Positions 24,381 to 34,550 of a stretch of 64,000 nucleotides of DNA are shown in pieces; the stretch's first letter is position 1; every line of letters starts with the position of its first letter. Where the stretch lies: contig JAAALK010000283.1 of the NCBI GenBank assembly GCA_019279435.1, forward strand, positions 66,322,642 to 66,386,641, in the 5' to 3' direction. The translations under genes and the position numbers were made by a program. A model generated the notes under the pieces. It was not told the DNA's origin and made no database searches. It saw only the letters and a list, made by a program, of their open reading frames with translations. The stretch is from Zizania palustris (Eukaryota; Streptophyta; Magnoliopsida; Poales; Poaceae).

Positions 24381-24802
24381 GGTAACCAGGAAAAACAAAA
24401 AAATACCAGCTAACTTTTGTTGGCCTTTACCATAGCCGACGGAAGTTAGCTGTTTTCGGCCACATCGGCGGAAACAACTAACTTCCGTCGGCTAGGGTAA
24501 AAGCTGATGAAAGTTAGGGCAGTTTGCCACGTCAACCGAGGCCACCTAACTTCCGTCGGCCAGACTAGCCGACGGAAGTTAGCTGGCCTCGGCTGACGTG
24601 GCAGAATGCCACACTATCTTCCGTCGGCCACGTGAAGCCGACGAAAGTCCGACGAAAGTTAGCTAACTTCCGTCGAACCGCTTCCGTCGGCCATGTGCCG
24701 ACGGAAAGTAGCCTTTTGCCGACGGAAGTTAGTTTCTTCCGTCGGGAAAGGGCTATCTTCCATCGGCTTTGGCTGACGGAAGTTGTCTGGATTGTTGTGG
24801 TG
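24381..24802. mobile_element. CACTA-like palindrome cluster, copy 2
   Basis: Second copy of the cluster at 23419-23839, carried by the 0.95-kb tandem duplication. It differs at scattered bases; several motifs are closer to the consensus CTTCCGTCGGC here than in copy 1. Confidence 0.6.
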
Positions 24803-25119
24803 CATTCTTGGACTTATACCAATAGGCCGAGTCCAAGATTATGAGATGCATGTATGTATGTTATGTATGTATGTTCTTGAATTTGTACCAACAGGTCGAG
24901 TTCAAGAGTGTGAATGATATGCATTCTTGGACTTGTACCAATAGGCCGAATCCAAGATTATGAGATGCATGTATGTATGTTCTGTATGTATGTTCTTGAA
25001 CTTGTACCAATGGGTCGAGTTCAAGAGTATGAATGATATATATTTTTGTGCGTGTACCAACAGTTCGAGTCCAAAATTATGAAATGTATTTTTGGACTTG
25101 TACCAACAGGCCGAGTCCA

Positions 25120-26206
25120 AAATTATAAGATGTATTCAATTTAAGAAGCATGAAGATGAACAAATAAACACCATGTTTATACCTTGTAACACCTTCCTCT
25201 AATGAAGATTAGCAGGATGAATCTCCCTGCGACCCTGTGCGTCCTTCGCGCATGCGCTCTCCATGCCGTGTGCGTGTGCTCTCAAGAAAAGTAGCAGCGC
25301 GTGTGTGTGATCTCCAAAAAAATGGCTATCAGCGCGACGTGGGCTGGACGTGAGGATTGTTGACCGCATGCAGCTTCATGCCCGCCCACGCAATGTTTCT
25401 TTTCTCTTTTTTTTAGCAGCAAAAATCTGCATGCAAACCGGTGGTTTCTGGCTCCCTGCGCGCGTGGGAGAATGGGTTGCATGCGTCGGAATGGACGTGT
25501 GCGCAGGAGCAAGGGCGTGGTCTGCTTTGCTTGATTTCCTGTGCGTGCATGTAAAGAGAGATGTGTGTACTAGGGACGACCATACATGTGCATGTCTCCA
25601 TTTAATTTCTTCTTCTTTTTTAATAGCAAAATTGCAGGCAAGCTCCTATTCCTTCACATGGGAAAAAGCTCCCCCACATTGCATGCAAGAGAGGCTATCG
25701 CTGCCGACGCTGCTCTCTCTCTCTCTTTTTGTACATGCAAAATATATATACATTCCCTTTTTGACTTGGTCATAGTACACGAGTGTTTCTATTCATCTTA
25801 TAAATATATGATTGGCGGTACATACAAATATAATGTGTGATCAGTTTCATTTGTACCTTGTATAAATTATTTATCGATGTATATATATCTTTCTCTTATT
25901 TTTTATTTTAAAGATGTGTGTTGCAGCTGGCTGTACGATTGTCATATCGTAACATATTTTGTTAAAATATTATATTTGTCTCTATATTGCTGAATATTTG
26001 AAATATTTTATGTCGTCTGACACGTGTGTGTATATTTATTTATTTATTTATATTTATTTATCATTACATATGTGTGTTTTTTACATGCACACATGGTGTC
26101 GTACCCAAGATATTATATTTTTACTGTTTGCATATTTTATTATGAGATTCCCTTTTTATTATTATTATCAATGGCTATTAATTATATTTAATTAAGGATC
26201 AAAATT
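25120..26206. other. Intergenic, no gene seen
   Basis: Mixed sequence with many TGCATG words and TA-rich runs. A 141-codon open frame at 25350-25775 has no recognisable motif and unlikely composition. I see nothing supportable as a gene or element end. Confidence 0.4.
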
Positions 26207-27858
26207 TATGTCAATAGAATCGGTTGGATAAGTTACTTGGACGGCAAGTCTACGGACTATAAATATGTATCCCTTAGGTTAGGATTAGTTTAACTCTCGT
26301 TCAATCAATAATCGGCGCATCACCACCCTTGTGCCCCAAGGTTATCCGACGGGACTCGGGCTCTCGGAGCTCGGCTGCATCAATTTGATCTCTAACGAAG
26401 AGATGAGTCCCGTCAACCCTGACTTTCGTGCCAACTAGGTCGGTACCCTCACGGCTGCATCGATTTAGTTCGATCTCTTGAGAAGAATGGCACGGTCGCC
26501 GATTATTCTCAGTGTATTTGGTTAGGTCTAAGGTTGCATCAGTTAGGTTTGATCTCTTAGATTGAAGTTATCTAGGTTTGATAGTTTGAGGCTTCATCGG
26601 TTAAGTCTGACATCTCTTGCTATTGTATCTTTTTCATGTCGTATACTGTTCATCTAAATAAAGTTTGCCCGATTCATTGATATATTGTTCAAATCATCAT
26701 TACTAGCTACTGTCTTGTTAGGTCTGATCTAGTTATTGTGATCATTTCCATGATATAGATCTGTTATCTGCAATGCTTTATTTATTTCTATTAGAGTACA
26801 AGATGATAAGTTATCTTTAATTCATATCCGTATAATGTTCACCGTTGAAGGGTGCCCATCGGCCTATATGCATATTATGTCTTCTCCATCGGCCGATGGC
26901 ACGCTCGCTCGATTGGGCCAATTCAGGCTATCGGTAGGGCTGGATAACGAGCCAGCTCGGCTCGTTAAGCTCGGCTCGTTATAGCTCGTTATGTTAACGA
27001 GCTAGCTCGGCTCGGCTCGTTAACATAACGAGCAGAAAATCCAGCTCGGCTCGGCTCGGTCCAGCTCGCGAGCTAGCTCGTTTAGCTCGCGAGCCAATTA
27101 TTTAAAAGATGATTAAATAATAAATATTTAAATAATTACATATCAAACATCAAAATATGAAATAAATAGAATACATAAGGTTTCAAAAAATAATCATCCA
27201 TAGTTCCATCATTATTTCTATGATTCCATCAAATTAATCACACATGTTATTTGTTTCATACTTTTATATGAGAAATTCTATAACTTTTATATGATAAATT
27301 CTATATGCCATAATAATAAATTTATAATAACAAGTTAGCAAGTAATAACTTGATATTAACAAATAAATTATAAAATAATGAGTCTTATATTGTAAGATAG
27401 TGTTTTATTATTGTTTTAATGGGTTGACTTGACTACTTGTGCTGAGCTCGTTAAGCTCGCGAGCAGCTCGCGAGCCAGCTCGAACTCGCTCGTTATACTA
27501 ACGAGCTAAAACAGCAGCTCAGCTCGTTAGAAAAATAGAACGAGCCGAGCCGAGTCGAGCCGAGCTAGTCACGAGCCGAGCGAGTTAACGAGCTACGAGT
27601 TTTTTGTCCAGCCCTAGCTATCGGTCGTCTAGCCGATCGGCGCACTGATTCACGGTTTTATCTTTTACGCCACAATCATCGGTTTGCCAGCCGATCAGCT
27701 ATGCTACTAACTTCTATCTTTTCTAATCCCTTATCAATTGAAGGGTCAAACTGATTGACACACCCTGAACCATTTTCTAAGACATAGGATCTGCACTAAG
27801 TCAAGTAGATCTCTTAGGCCGTGCGTGTTTCAGTGTGTGATCAAAAAGCATGCCAACA
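26207..27858 (+). mobile_element. Probable LTR fragment with TATA box, hosting a hAT element
   Basis: A TATAAATATG box near 26260 is followed by sequence of LTR R/U5 style (CTCGTTCAATCAATAATCGG). The segment ends plausibly at TGCCAACA (27858). Without the hAT insertion it is just under 1 kb. I could not find a convincing left boundary or target duplication, so the start is approximate and the piece may be truncated at its 5' side. No coding domain is attached. Confidence 0.45.
26935..27616. mobile_element. Non-autonomous hAT element (682 bp), perfect 8-bp TSD
   Basis: Terminal inverted repeats TAGGGCTGGAT (26935) and GTCCAGCCCTA (ending 27616) match at 10 of 11 positions. They are flanked by GCTATCGG at 26927-26934 and 27617-27624, a perfect 8-bp duplication as hAT transposases make. 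Both ends are packed with AGCTCG, GGCTCG and GAGCTA words in both orientations, while the centre is AT-rich and non-coding. No transposase is present. Confidence 0.93.
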
Positions 27859-30800
27859 CACGCATATATATACGTGTGTGTTCCATAAAACAGAAATTTC
27901 AATTTTTGCTTAAAATTTATACTACATTTTTTATAAAATTGACAAAAGTTTCCTATTCACCAAACATATTACTCACTCATTTTTAATGACTTTTTAATGG
28001 CGTCGCTGATTTTTATCGTAAAATTTGATTATTTATTTTATTAAACAATTTTTTTGAAATATAATTTAATCGGGCATCATTTAAAAAAATAAAGGAAAAG
28101 AAAGGAGGGAGCAATATTTAATTCGGAAGGAATTAAAAAATACACATGATGATATTTTATATAGTCACTAAATATATGGGCCTGTGTTTGTTTCTCAGGA
28201 TGCAGGCGTCGTGCTGGACGGTATTATGCTCATTTTGGGCCGACCAAAACCGTAGCGATCAGCCCAAGCAGCCGGTCAGGTCAGCCCAAGTGCTTTCTTC
28301 GTTCAACTCATTCGATCCATGCAAACAGCCCAAATGCTACATGGCATAGAGTGATTTAGGCACGTTTGTCTCAGCTTCTATCAAGAGATTCTCGTAGCTA
28401 CCTGACCTAAATAGCGGTATAGTCTGTTTTCAGACTCAGACTCTGATTCTAGTTTATTTCTATATTCTATCTTTATTGATTCCGACTCCAAAATCTAAAT
28501 CACTTATTATAGTTTCAAATTTTAGAATTGGGCATAGCTACTAGAAACCGAAATAAGGGCACGTAGTTTTGAAGCTATCTTTAAACTGAACATTTTGCGA
28601 AAAACCCTCATTTCACAGCAATAAATGATGAGAGAGATGTAAGTTGTATTTTGGTGAAGAGAGAGAAAGAGCTCGTGCTCCCATGTATATTTAAGTATAT
28701 ATAAGTTATGGTTACATACAAATATTAAATATTTTGTAGATAATTAAATAGACAGCTACTGTCTATAGATTATACTTATTAACTATTTAGCTTTCTGTAT
28801 TGTAAATTTTAAAAATCTACGGACAACAGCTATTTATACCGTTATACCTACTGCCCTAAAGATAGCGGTTGTCTATACCATTGTACCCGCACTAAATTGA
28901 GTTTTAAATTTTAATCGGCTTAGCACAAATTGTGTTCAACCAGGCAACATGCATGGGCTGCATTAATGGCAGAACGCAGGATTGTGCTGACACTATAGAT
29001 GACTGCAAAACCAAGTTAGCCATATATTATTAAGCATGAGTACACACACTTGCTTGCTGCCCCCCTTCTATTAAAAAAACCCAACACCTGCAGTGCTCGT
29101 CTGCCAAGCAAGCAAGCATGCATGCATGTCAGCACGAGCGAGTGAATTACTAAAACATCCAAGCTGTAGAATGGGGTTCACAGCATTATTGACTTTCCTG
29201 TACGTTCCAACAATGCACGTATTTTCACTGGTAGCATAGCACATCCATGCACGTACCTAAGGTCTGTTCAACTCCAGTGCACTGCATCTGCCATCGCTTT
29301 AGTGAAACCAAACAGTGTTAATTACAGTGTCTGCTTAACACGTACAGGCTAGCTCCGTTCAGTGTTGTCAAAATAATGGGATCGAACCCCGTATATATAT
29401 AAAACACACCACGTACGCACGCGTGTGCATCGTGCATGCATGTGTCGTCGTCCATCGATGATCCGTGTTGACCTCCTGAAGAAGTGATACGATGCCCTCT
29501 GCTAATTACATAATTAATGAACTAAGTTGGTTGGTTTGTTTTATCAACACGCAATAATTGTGCCCTCTTAGTTTTAACTCTGCGTATCCAGCTGCGGAGC
29601 TAGGAAAAAATTAAAAGGATGTACCACTTTAAATGGTAAATTATAATGGGCTCAAAAGGTGCACAAAAGATAAAAATTTGCTACTAATAACTAAAAAAAT
29701 TTAGACCTAGTTCCACATCTAACCACTGGGATCCACCCGTGCGTATTGATCTTTGGGTATGTTTAGGGGAATTTCTGGTAACTAGATATTCTCAGTAGCT
29801 AGCTAGTTTGAGTAGCTGGATAGCCTAAGTATCTAACTGATGAGAATCTGGATAAGCTAGTATTCTCCAGCTTCTGAATTTAACTCATTTTAGATTCTGC
29901 AGCTAAAATTCTTACCGCGTAAGCTAGAATCTAAACCGTTTATTTTAGTTTAAAATTCTTACGGCAACAAAAAAAAAGCTCTTCAATCAGGACCTTTGTC
30001 TGTGTGCGTGTACCTAGGCTGCTGCTAGCTAACGTTTGCAAGCAGCTTCGTCTCCTTTTGCAGCAAGCAGAAGCCTACTTGTTGGCAAGCTGCCACTCAG
30101 CTCTGAGCTCTGAAAGAGGACAGTACAGTATGTTCATGCATACCCTGCCCACCATTTTCAGCTTTATTTTTTGCGGGGCTTATATATATACTGTAGTTCC
30201 TAAAATAAAAAGATGTACATTTTTTTACACGTAAACTTTGATCACTGATTTTTAATAAATATTCTTTCCATCCCAACAATATACGGTAACATTTAGGGTT
30301 ATATATGGGATATATAAAAAAAGATATAATACTCTTCTTAAGTGAATGCGTATAAGTTGGAGAGTTCTTGAACGGAGTAATAATGTATAAATATATACGT
30401 AAACGTTAACTTTTTTTGTAACACATGATGATTCGTCTAATTCAAAAATGAAGATTTGCTCTCATGCCACACATAAGTTGATAAAATTTGCTCTTTTGTC
30501 TTATATGAATGTATGACATGTGGCTCTTGGTTTCAATTGTCAAAGACTGGAGGTGGCAAAAAAGTAAACATTACTCAAGTTTGTGCCATAAGAGCAAAAA
30601 TTCCATTCAAAAATGTTGTGTAAATATATCAAAATATAAGTTATGTTTGAAATAACTTTAATAATAAAACAAATTATAAAAAATAAATGATATTTTGAAG
30701 AAAAAATAATATAAATGATCGAATGTTGTGAAAAAAATCAACGGCCTCATTTTTTTTAAATTGGAGTGAGTAAAAGATATCTTCGGTTGCTACATTTTAA

Positions 30801-30928
30801 ATAAAATTTAAACTCTAAAAGTAGTATATTTTGGAACGTAGATAGTATACATCATTAACAAATAATAAGTTTACATTGTATAATTTTTTTTCGAATATGG
30901 ATTTAACTTATATGACATACACAAACTA
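27859..30928. other. Intergenic, AT-rich, no gene seen
   Basis: About 3 kb without a supported gene. It contains a TA-rich stretch, GCATGCAT runs near 29110-29130 and 29430, and several short open frames with no motif. Fragments resembling decayed MITEs occur near 29760-29960 and 30260-30310, but without paired ends. Confidence 0.4.
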
Positions 30929-30955
30929 TGTTGGAACCGAGGAACACTCAAATGC

Positions 30956-31757
30956 TCACAGAAACATGAGGCTATGATTTTGCTGGGCGCCGAACGCCCG
31001 GGGCGCCTTCAGCCTACCGAGTGCCCCCTCGAATGGCATCTTGTCGACGTCGCAGAACTGCTCAATCCCCGCCACCGCAGGGTACAAGCGATCAGGGACG
31101 GTGTCGAGAAGCTTCTTGACCATGGCGGCGTCGTCGAGGGTCGCACCGAGTCCGGCGTACCTCACTGCCATGCCACTGATCTTGCCGGCGTAGTCGTCCA
31201 ACTCCTGCCCCTCCGCCATGCGCAGGGTACAAGCGATCAGGGACGGTGTCGAGAAGCTTCTTGACCATGGCGGCGTCGTCGAGGGTCGCACCGAGTCCGG
31301 CGTACCTCACTGCCATGCCACTGATCTTGCCGGCGTAGTCGTCCAACTCCTGCCCCTCCGCCATGGACAGCACGTCGAACTCGCCTTTGAGGGTGGCAAG
31401 GCGAGCAACCTTCACGCGATCGGCTCCGACGAACCTTGTCTTGAGGTTGTCCCACACCTCCTTCGCCGTCAGCTTCGTCGCCACCTGCATCAAGATGTCC
31501 TCTGGCAGCGTTTGGAGTAGTTGCGCCCGCGCCGTCTTGTTCTTCTTATCGTCGACGACCACGCCATCTGCTGGAGCCACAGCCTCCCAAAGACCTTGGG
31601 CATCAAGGATCGCCTCACCTTGATCGCCCAAGCGGTGTAGCCCATCGGCGACAACACCGGGTATGACATGGACACCGTACTCCCCCCAACATGAGAACCA
31701 GCAGTGTGAGGAATCATCGCCATGGAGTCGAGGTCGTAGCGCAGGATCTTGGGCATA
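30956..31757 (-). pseudogene. C3 gag fragment with internal duplication
   Basis: A copia gag of UBN2 type. LLQTLPEDILMQVATKL, AKEVWDNLKTRFVGADR and ELDDYAGKISGMAVRYA are visible, with DAAMVKKLLDTVPDRLYP and CDVDKMPFEGALGRLKA after them. A 145-bp direct repeat (GGTACAAGCG at 31081 and again at 31226) duplicates the DYAGKISG to PDRLYP part and shifts the frame. No zinc knuckle, protease or pol remains. Confidence 0.85.
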
Positions 31758-31760
31758 CAG

Positions 31761-31772
31761 GCTCTGATACCA
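31761..31772 (-). other. C3 primer binding site (initiator Met tRNA)
   Basis: Minus-strand TGGTATCAGAGC, two bases from the LTR starting at 31775. It has the same tRNA complementarity and spacing as in C1. Confidence 0.88.
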
Positions 31773-31774
31773 AA

Positions 31775-32310
31775 TGTGGAAATCCCAAGTGCAATACACA
31801 CTCTAACACTCAAGAATATAAGCAGGCGGGAGGTAGAAGATGATGAACAGTATAGCTAGACAAGAAATATGCGCTCAAACACTCCTACAGGTGCCCACAC
31901 ACTCTGCAGTTTTTCTATTTCTTGCCTTCTTTCACAAACGAGCAGTACAAGAGCTTTTATAGCTAAGCTGACGTTAGTAGCACTAACTCCACGCTGCCCC
32001 CACTACGCCACACGTTCAAGCACAGGCCTTGGCCGCACGCATGATGCGCACAAACGCGCACGACGCGGCTGCCTCCAACTGATCACTACAGCCTCTACTA
32101 TCTCCAGCGGATGACGCGCGCACGTCTCCTACACGCGCACGACGCGCTCCTACGTGCCTGACGCGCTAGCAGCCTCATATGCATGCACACACACGTAACT
32201 TCCTCTAACAGAAACGCAAACTACATGCAGCTTCAAAACGCCAACACGTCGACGCACACACTACGATTGGCATACGATCATTGTGCACGCTGCTGTGTTT
32301 ATTTCTAACA
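31775..32310 (-). mobile_element. C3 5' LTR (536 bp)
   Basis: Starts TGTGGAAAT next to the PBS and ends TTTCTAACA. Rich in ACGCGC words in the U3-side half. No second full copy is in the window. Confidence 0.7.
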
Positions 32311-32347
32311 AACTACATGTTTAAACTTAATTATTTGGGAAGAGTTA

Positions 32348-32630
32348 GGGGGTGTTTGGTTTCATTGACTAAAATTTAGTCTATGTCACATCATATGATT
32401 TAACGAAGGAGTAAACGTGAATTGATTATAAAAATAATTGCAGAATCGGAGGATTATTCGCGAAACAAATTTATTAAACCTAATTAATCCATGATTAGCA
32501 AATGTTTACTATAGCATTACATTATCGAATTACGACGTAATTAGGCTTATTATATTCATTAAATAATCCACAGATTATAAATAAATTTTATAAATAATCT
32601 ATGATACTCTAAAGTAGTATCCAAACGGCA
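32348..32630. mobile_element. Tourist-like MITE, family T1
   Basis: Starts GGGGGTGTTTGG after TTA (32345-32347) and ends near CCAAACGGCA. The middle carries the T1 family word CTAATTAATCCATGATTAGC and the TCGTCTCGCGAATT-like element in mirrored form. Related copies are at 36003-36341, 44984-45301 and 48263-48606. The right TSD is not intact here. Assignment to PIF/Harbinger rests on the TTA-type target site and the end sequence. Confidence 0.7.
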
Positions 32631-33085
32631 CGTAGACTTTTCAGCGGAACGGGAGCAAAGACACGTACAATTAATAGTGGAGACCCTAGTCTACAAGGGC
32701 CCACATGTCGGCCGACCACCAACCCTGCCCTTCCAATTCAATTCACTTGCAAGTATCAATTGCGTGCACGGTGCAGCACCCACTATTTCCAAATTATTAA
32801 TGTTTGGTGTTTGAGATTTTATTTTAGACTTATATATATCATATATACATGTAAAATCATTAGCTACAATTATAATATAACCATGTTTAATATAAACAAA
32901 ATCTAAAATAAGTACACTGATAATTAATTGTACCTATGTTGGTAAGTAAAAACACATCCAAAACTTTAAGAATTAAGAAATCAAATGGTTTTAATTTCTG
33001 TAGCACTAAAATACATGAATCCGAGCAAAAAAATCCACACCTAAATAATAGAGCTGAGTACTAATTAAAACCATAAACTAACACA

Positions 33086-33087
33086 TA

Positions 33088-33138
<51 letters not shown>

Positions 33139-33680
33139 GCGGTATTCTATACCACATGTGTAGAATAGCTATTCTTAGTATTCTACACCGACTACTTTTA
33201 GTAGTAGATTTTCTCAGTAGAATGGTAATTGAGTACTACTTTTTTCGTAGTAATAGATTTTTCGGTAAAATAGTTATTTTACACCACAGGTGTAGGATAG
33301 CATTTGTATATATATATATATACACACACACGGGTGTGTTATCCTACACCACGTGTGTATAATAGTTATTCTACACTGACCACGGGAGTACTACTTTCGA
33401 TAGTAGATTTTTTCAGTAGAATAGCAATTTAGTACTACTTTTTTCAGTAGTAGATTTCTCGGTAGAATAACAATTGAGTACTATTTTTTCAGTAGTAGAT
33501 TTTCTCAGTAGAATAACAATTGAGTACTATTTTTTCCCAATAGTAGATTTCTCGATAGAATATCTATTCTACACACGTGGTGTAGGATAACATTTGTATA
33601 TATATACACACACATACATACAAATGCTATCCTACATCACGTGGGGTAGAATAGATATATATATATATATATATATATAT
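33086..33680. mobile_element. Micron-like MITE cluster in TA/CA microsatellites
   Basis: Runs of (TA)n and (CA)n at 33093-33135, 33305-33330, 33596-33620 and 33655-33680 separate two full units and one half unit. Each unit begins or ends with variants of GCTATCCTACACCACGTG and GTGTAGAATAG in opposite orientation, and has the repeated inner words TAGTAGATTT and AGTACTACTTTTT. Elements that sit in TA microsatellites are known in rice as Micron; the family name is inference. Confidence 0.6.
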
Positions 33681-34073
33681 GCAAATTATAAACAGAGAAA
33701 AAAAACCTAACATTTGTGCCGTAACGGATAGAAAAATTTTGGCTGGTTGTCTGCATATAGATTGGATGCATGGACCAAATAACACATGCACATAGCTCCT
33801 TTAATTTAAATCTGGGTTTGTTTGTATGCACTATGCATATATGTATGCATGCTTGCATTGCTGCGTACTGCGCGCGTACGTGCAGTGGAGTGGAGTAGAC
33901 ATGCATTAATATTTTGGCAATTTGTGCGTGACCATCGATCGCGCGCATGGCCTTTACACCCAACAAATCCATACTCGTTATTTAATTCAATGCTTGTTGC
34001 TACTGCTGCATACATGGCTGCATTATTGCACCACCGATGTGATATAATATTTTATTAATATACATATATATAT

Positions 34074-34260
34074 ATACTCTCTCCGGTACAAATAATAGTC
34101 GTTTTGGTTTTTATTGAGAGTGTACAAATATTACTGTCAAATGGGATGTGGCCATCGGGAGTTAAACTTGAGTAGCACCACTAAAATCTAGGCTTCATAA
34201 CCAATTGAGACAACCCTTGTAACTTTATTTAATATCACATGTGTGTAATTTTGTCTAAAC
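34074..34260. mobile_element. Stowaway-like MITE, one end only
   Basis: TACTCTCTCCGGTACAAATA and then AGTCGTTTTGG at 34074-34112 match the left end of the complete Stowaway at 44337-44585. No matching right end is found before the next MITE (34267), so the element is truncated. Confidence 0.5.
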
Positions 34261-34266
34261 GACTAA

Positions 34267-34547
34267 GTGACTGTTTGGTTTCTTTAGGGACTAAAGAAAA
34301 CTTTAGCTCCTTCTTTTTATAGGACTAAACTTTAGTCCCTTCTTGTTTGGTTCTAAGGACTAAGGACTAAATAAGAGTGATGGATGTGAGGTAAGTAGTA
34401 TTTTTAGTCTTTTTTAGCAAGGTTTTAAGGACTAAAGGGCTAAAGTTTAGGGACTAAACTTTAGTCCCTTTTAGTCCTCATGTTTGGCAATTTAGTGACT
34501 AAAAGGGACTAAACTAAAACTTTAGCAGTATCAAACTAAACAACCCC
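34267..34547. mobile_element. Tourist-like MITE with TAA TSD
   Basis: Flanked by TAA at 34264-34266 and 34548-34550. The left end reads GTGACTGTTTGGTTTC, and the right end AAACTAAACAACCCC is a diverged complement. The inside is built from GGGACTAAA and TTTAGTCCC words. It has no coding capacity. Confidence 0.75.
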
Positions 34548-34550
34548 TAA

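Larger units (their letters stand above)
22930..24850. repeat. Tandem duplication of about 0.95 kb
   Basis: The block from about 22930 to 23885 recurs at about 23885 to 24850. Matching landmarks are 23013 and 23963 (offset 950), GGATGGATATG at 23277 and 24239 (offset 962), and CATTCTTGGACTTA near 23840 and 24803 (offset 963). The change of offset reflects small indels such as an added TGTATGTATGTTC in the second copy. Each block holds several hairpin units, an irregular GGATGTGAGATGTG region and one palindrome cluster. Confidence 0.88.
22616..25115. repeat. Array of about 25 short inverted repeats with a constant loop
   Basis: Each unit is a 7-9 base stem around a nearly constant loop (TTGTACCAACAGGCCGA). 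Two stem types occur: CTTGAAC pairing with GTTCAAG (for example 22714, 22964, 23224, 24187, 24996) and CTTGGAC pairing with GTCCAAG (for example 23844, 24117, 24807). One late unit near 25094 has TTTGGAC with GTCCAAA. Units lie about 50 bases apart, separated by TATGAATGATATGC-like or GCATGTATGTATGT-like spacers. Two CACTA-like palindrome blocks interrupt the array. Apparent proteins here (repeated LYQQAE or LVQVQE words) are repeat artefacts. Confidence 0.9.
30929..32310 (-). mobile_element. C3: deleted copia element (1382 bp), putative 5-bp TSD
   Basis: Contains a 5' LTR (31775-32310), an initiator-Met PBS and a gag piece on the minus strand, but no pol. The outer ends are TGTTGGA (30929) and TCTAACA (ending 32310), each flanked by AACTA (30924-30928 and 32311-32315), consistent with a target duplication. 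The low-coordinate end shows only a short, poorly matching LTR-like piece, so most of the 3' LTR and pol are deleted. The AACTA flank is only five bases in AT-rich DNA, so a chance match is possible. Confidence 0.65.

Noticed and set aside
22630..25110. CRISPR-like array
   Set aside because: Regular spacing is superficial; spacers are themselves repeated, units are hairpins with variable stems, and the DNA is a plant nuclear genome.
22817..25120. Small proteins with repeated NLYQQAE or LLVQVQE words
   Set aside because: Translations of the hairpin array; no start context or conservation supports them.
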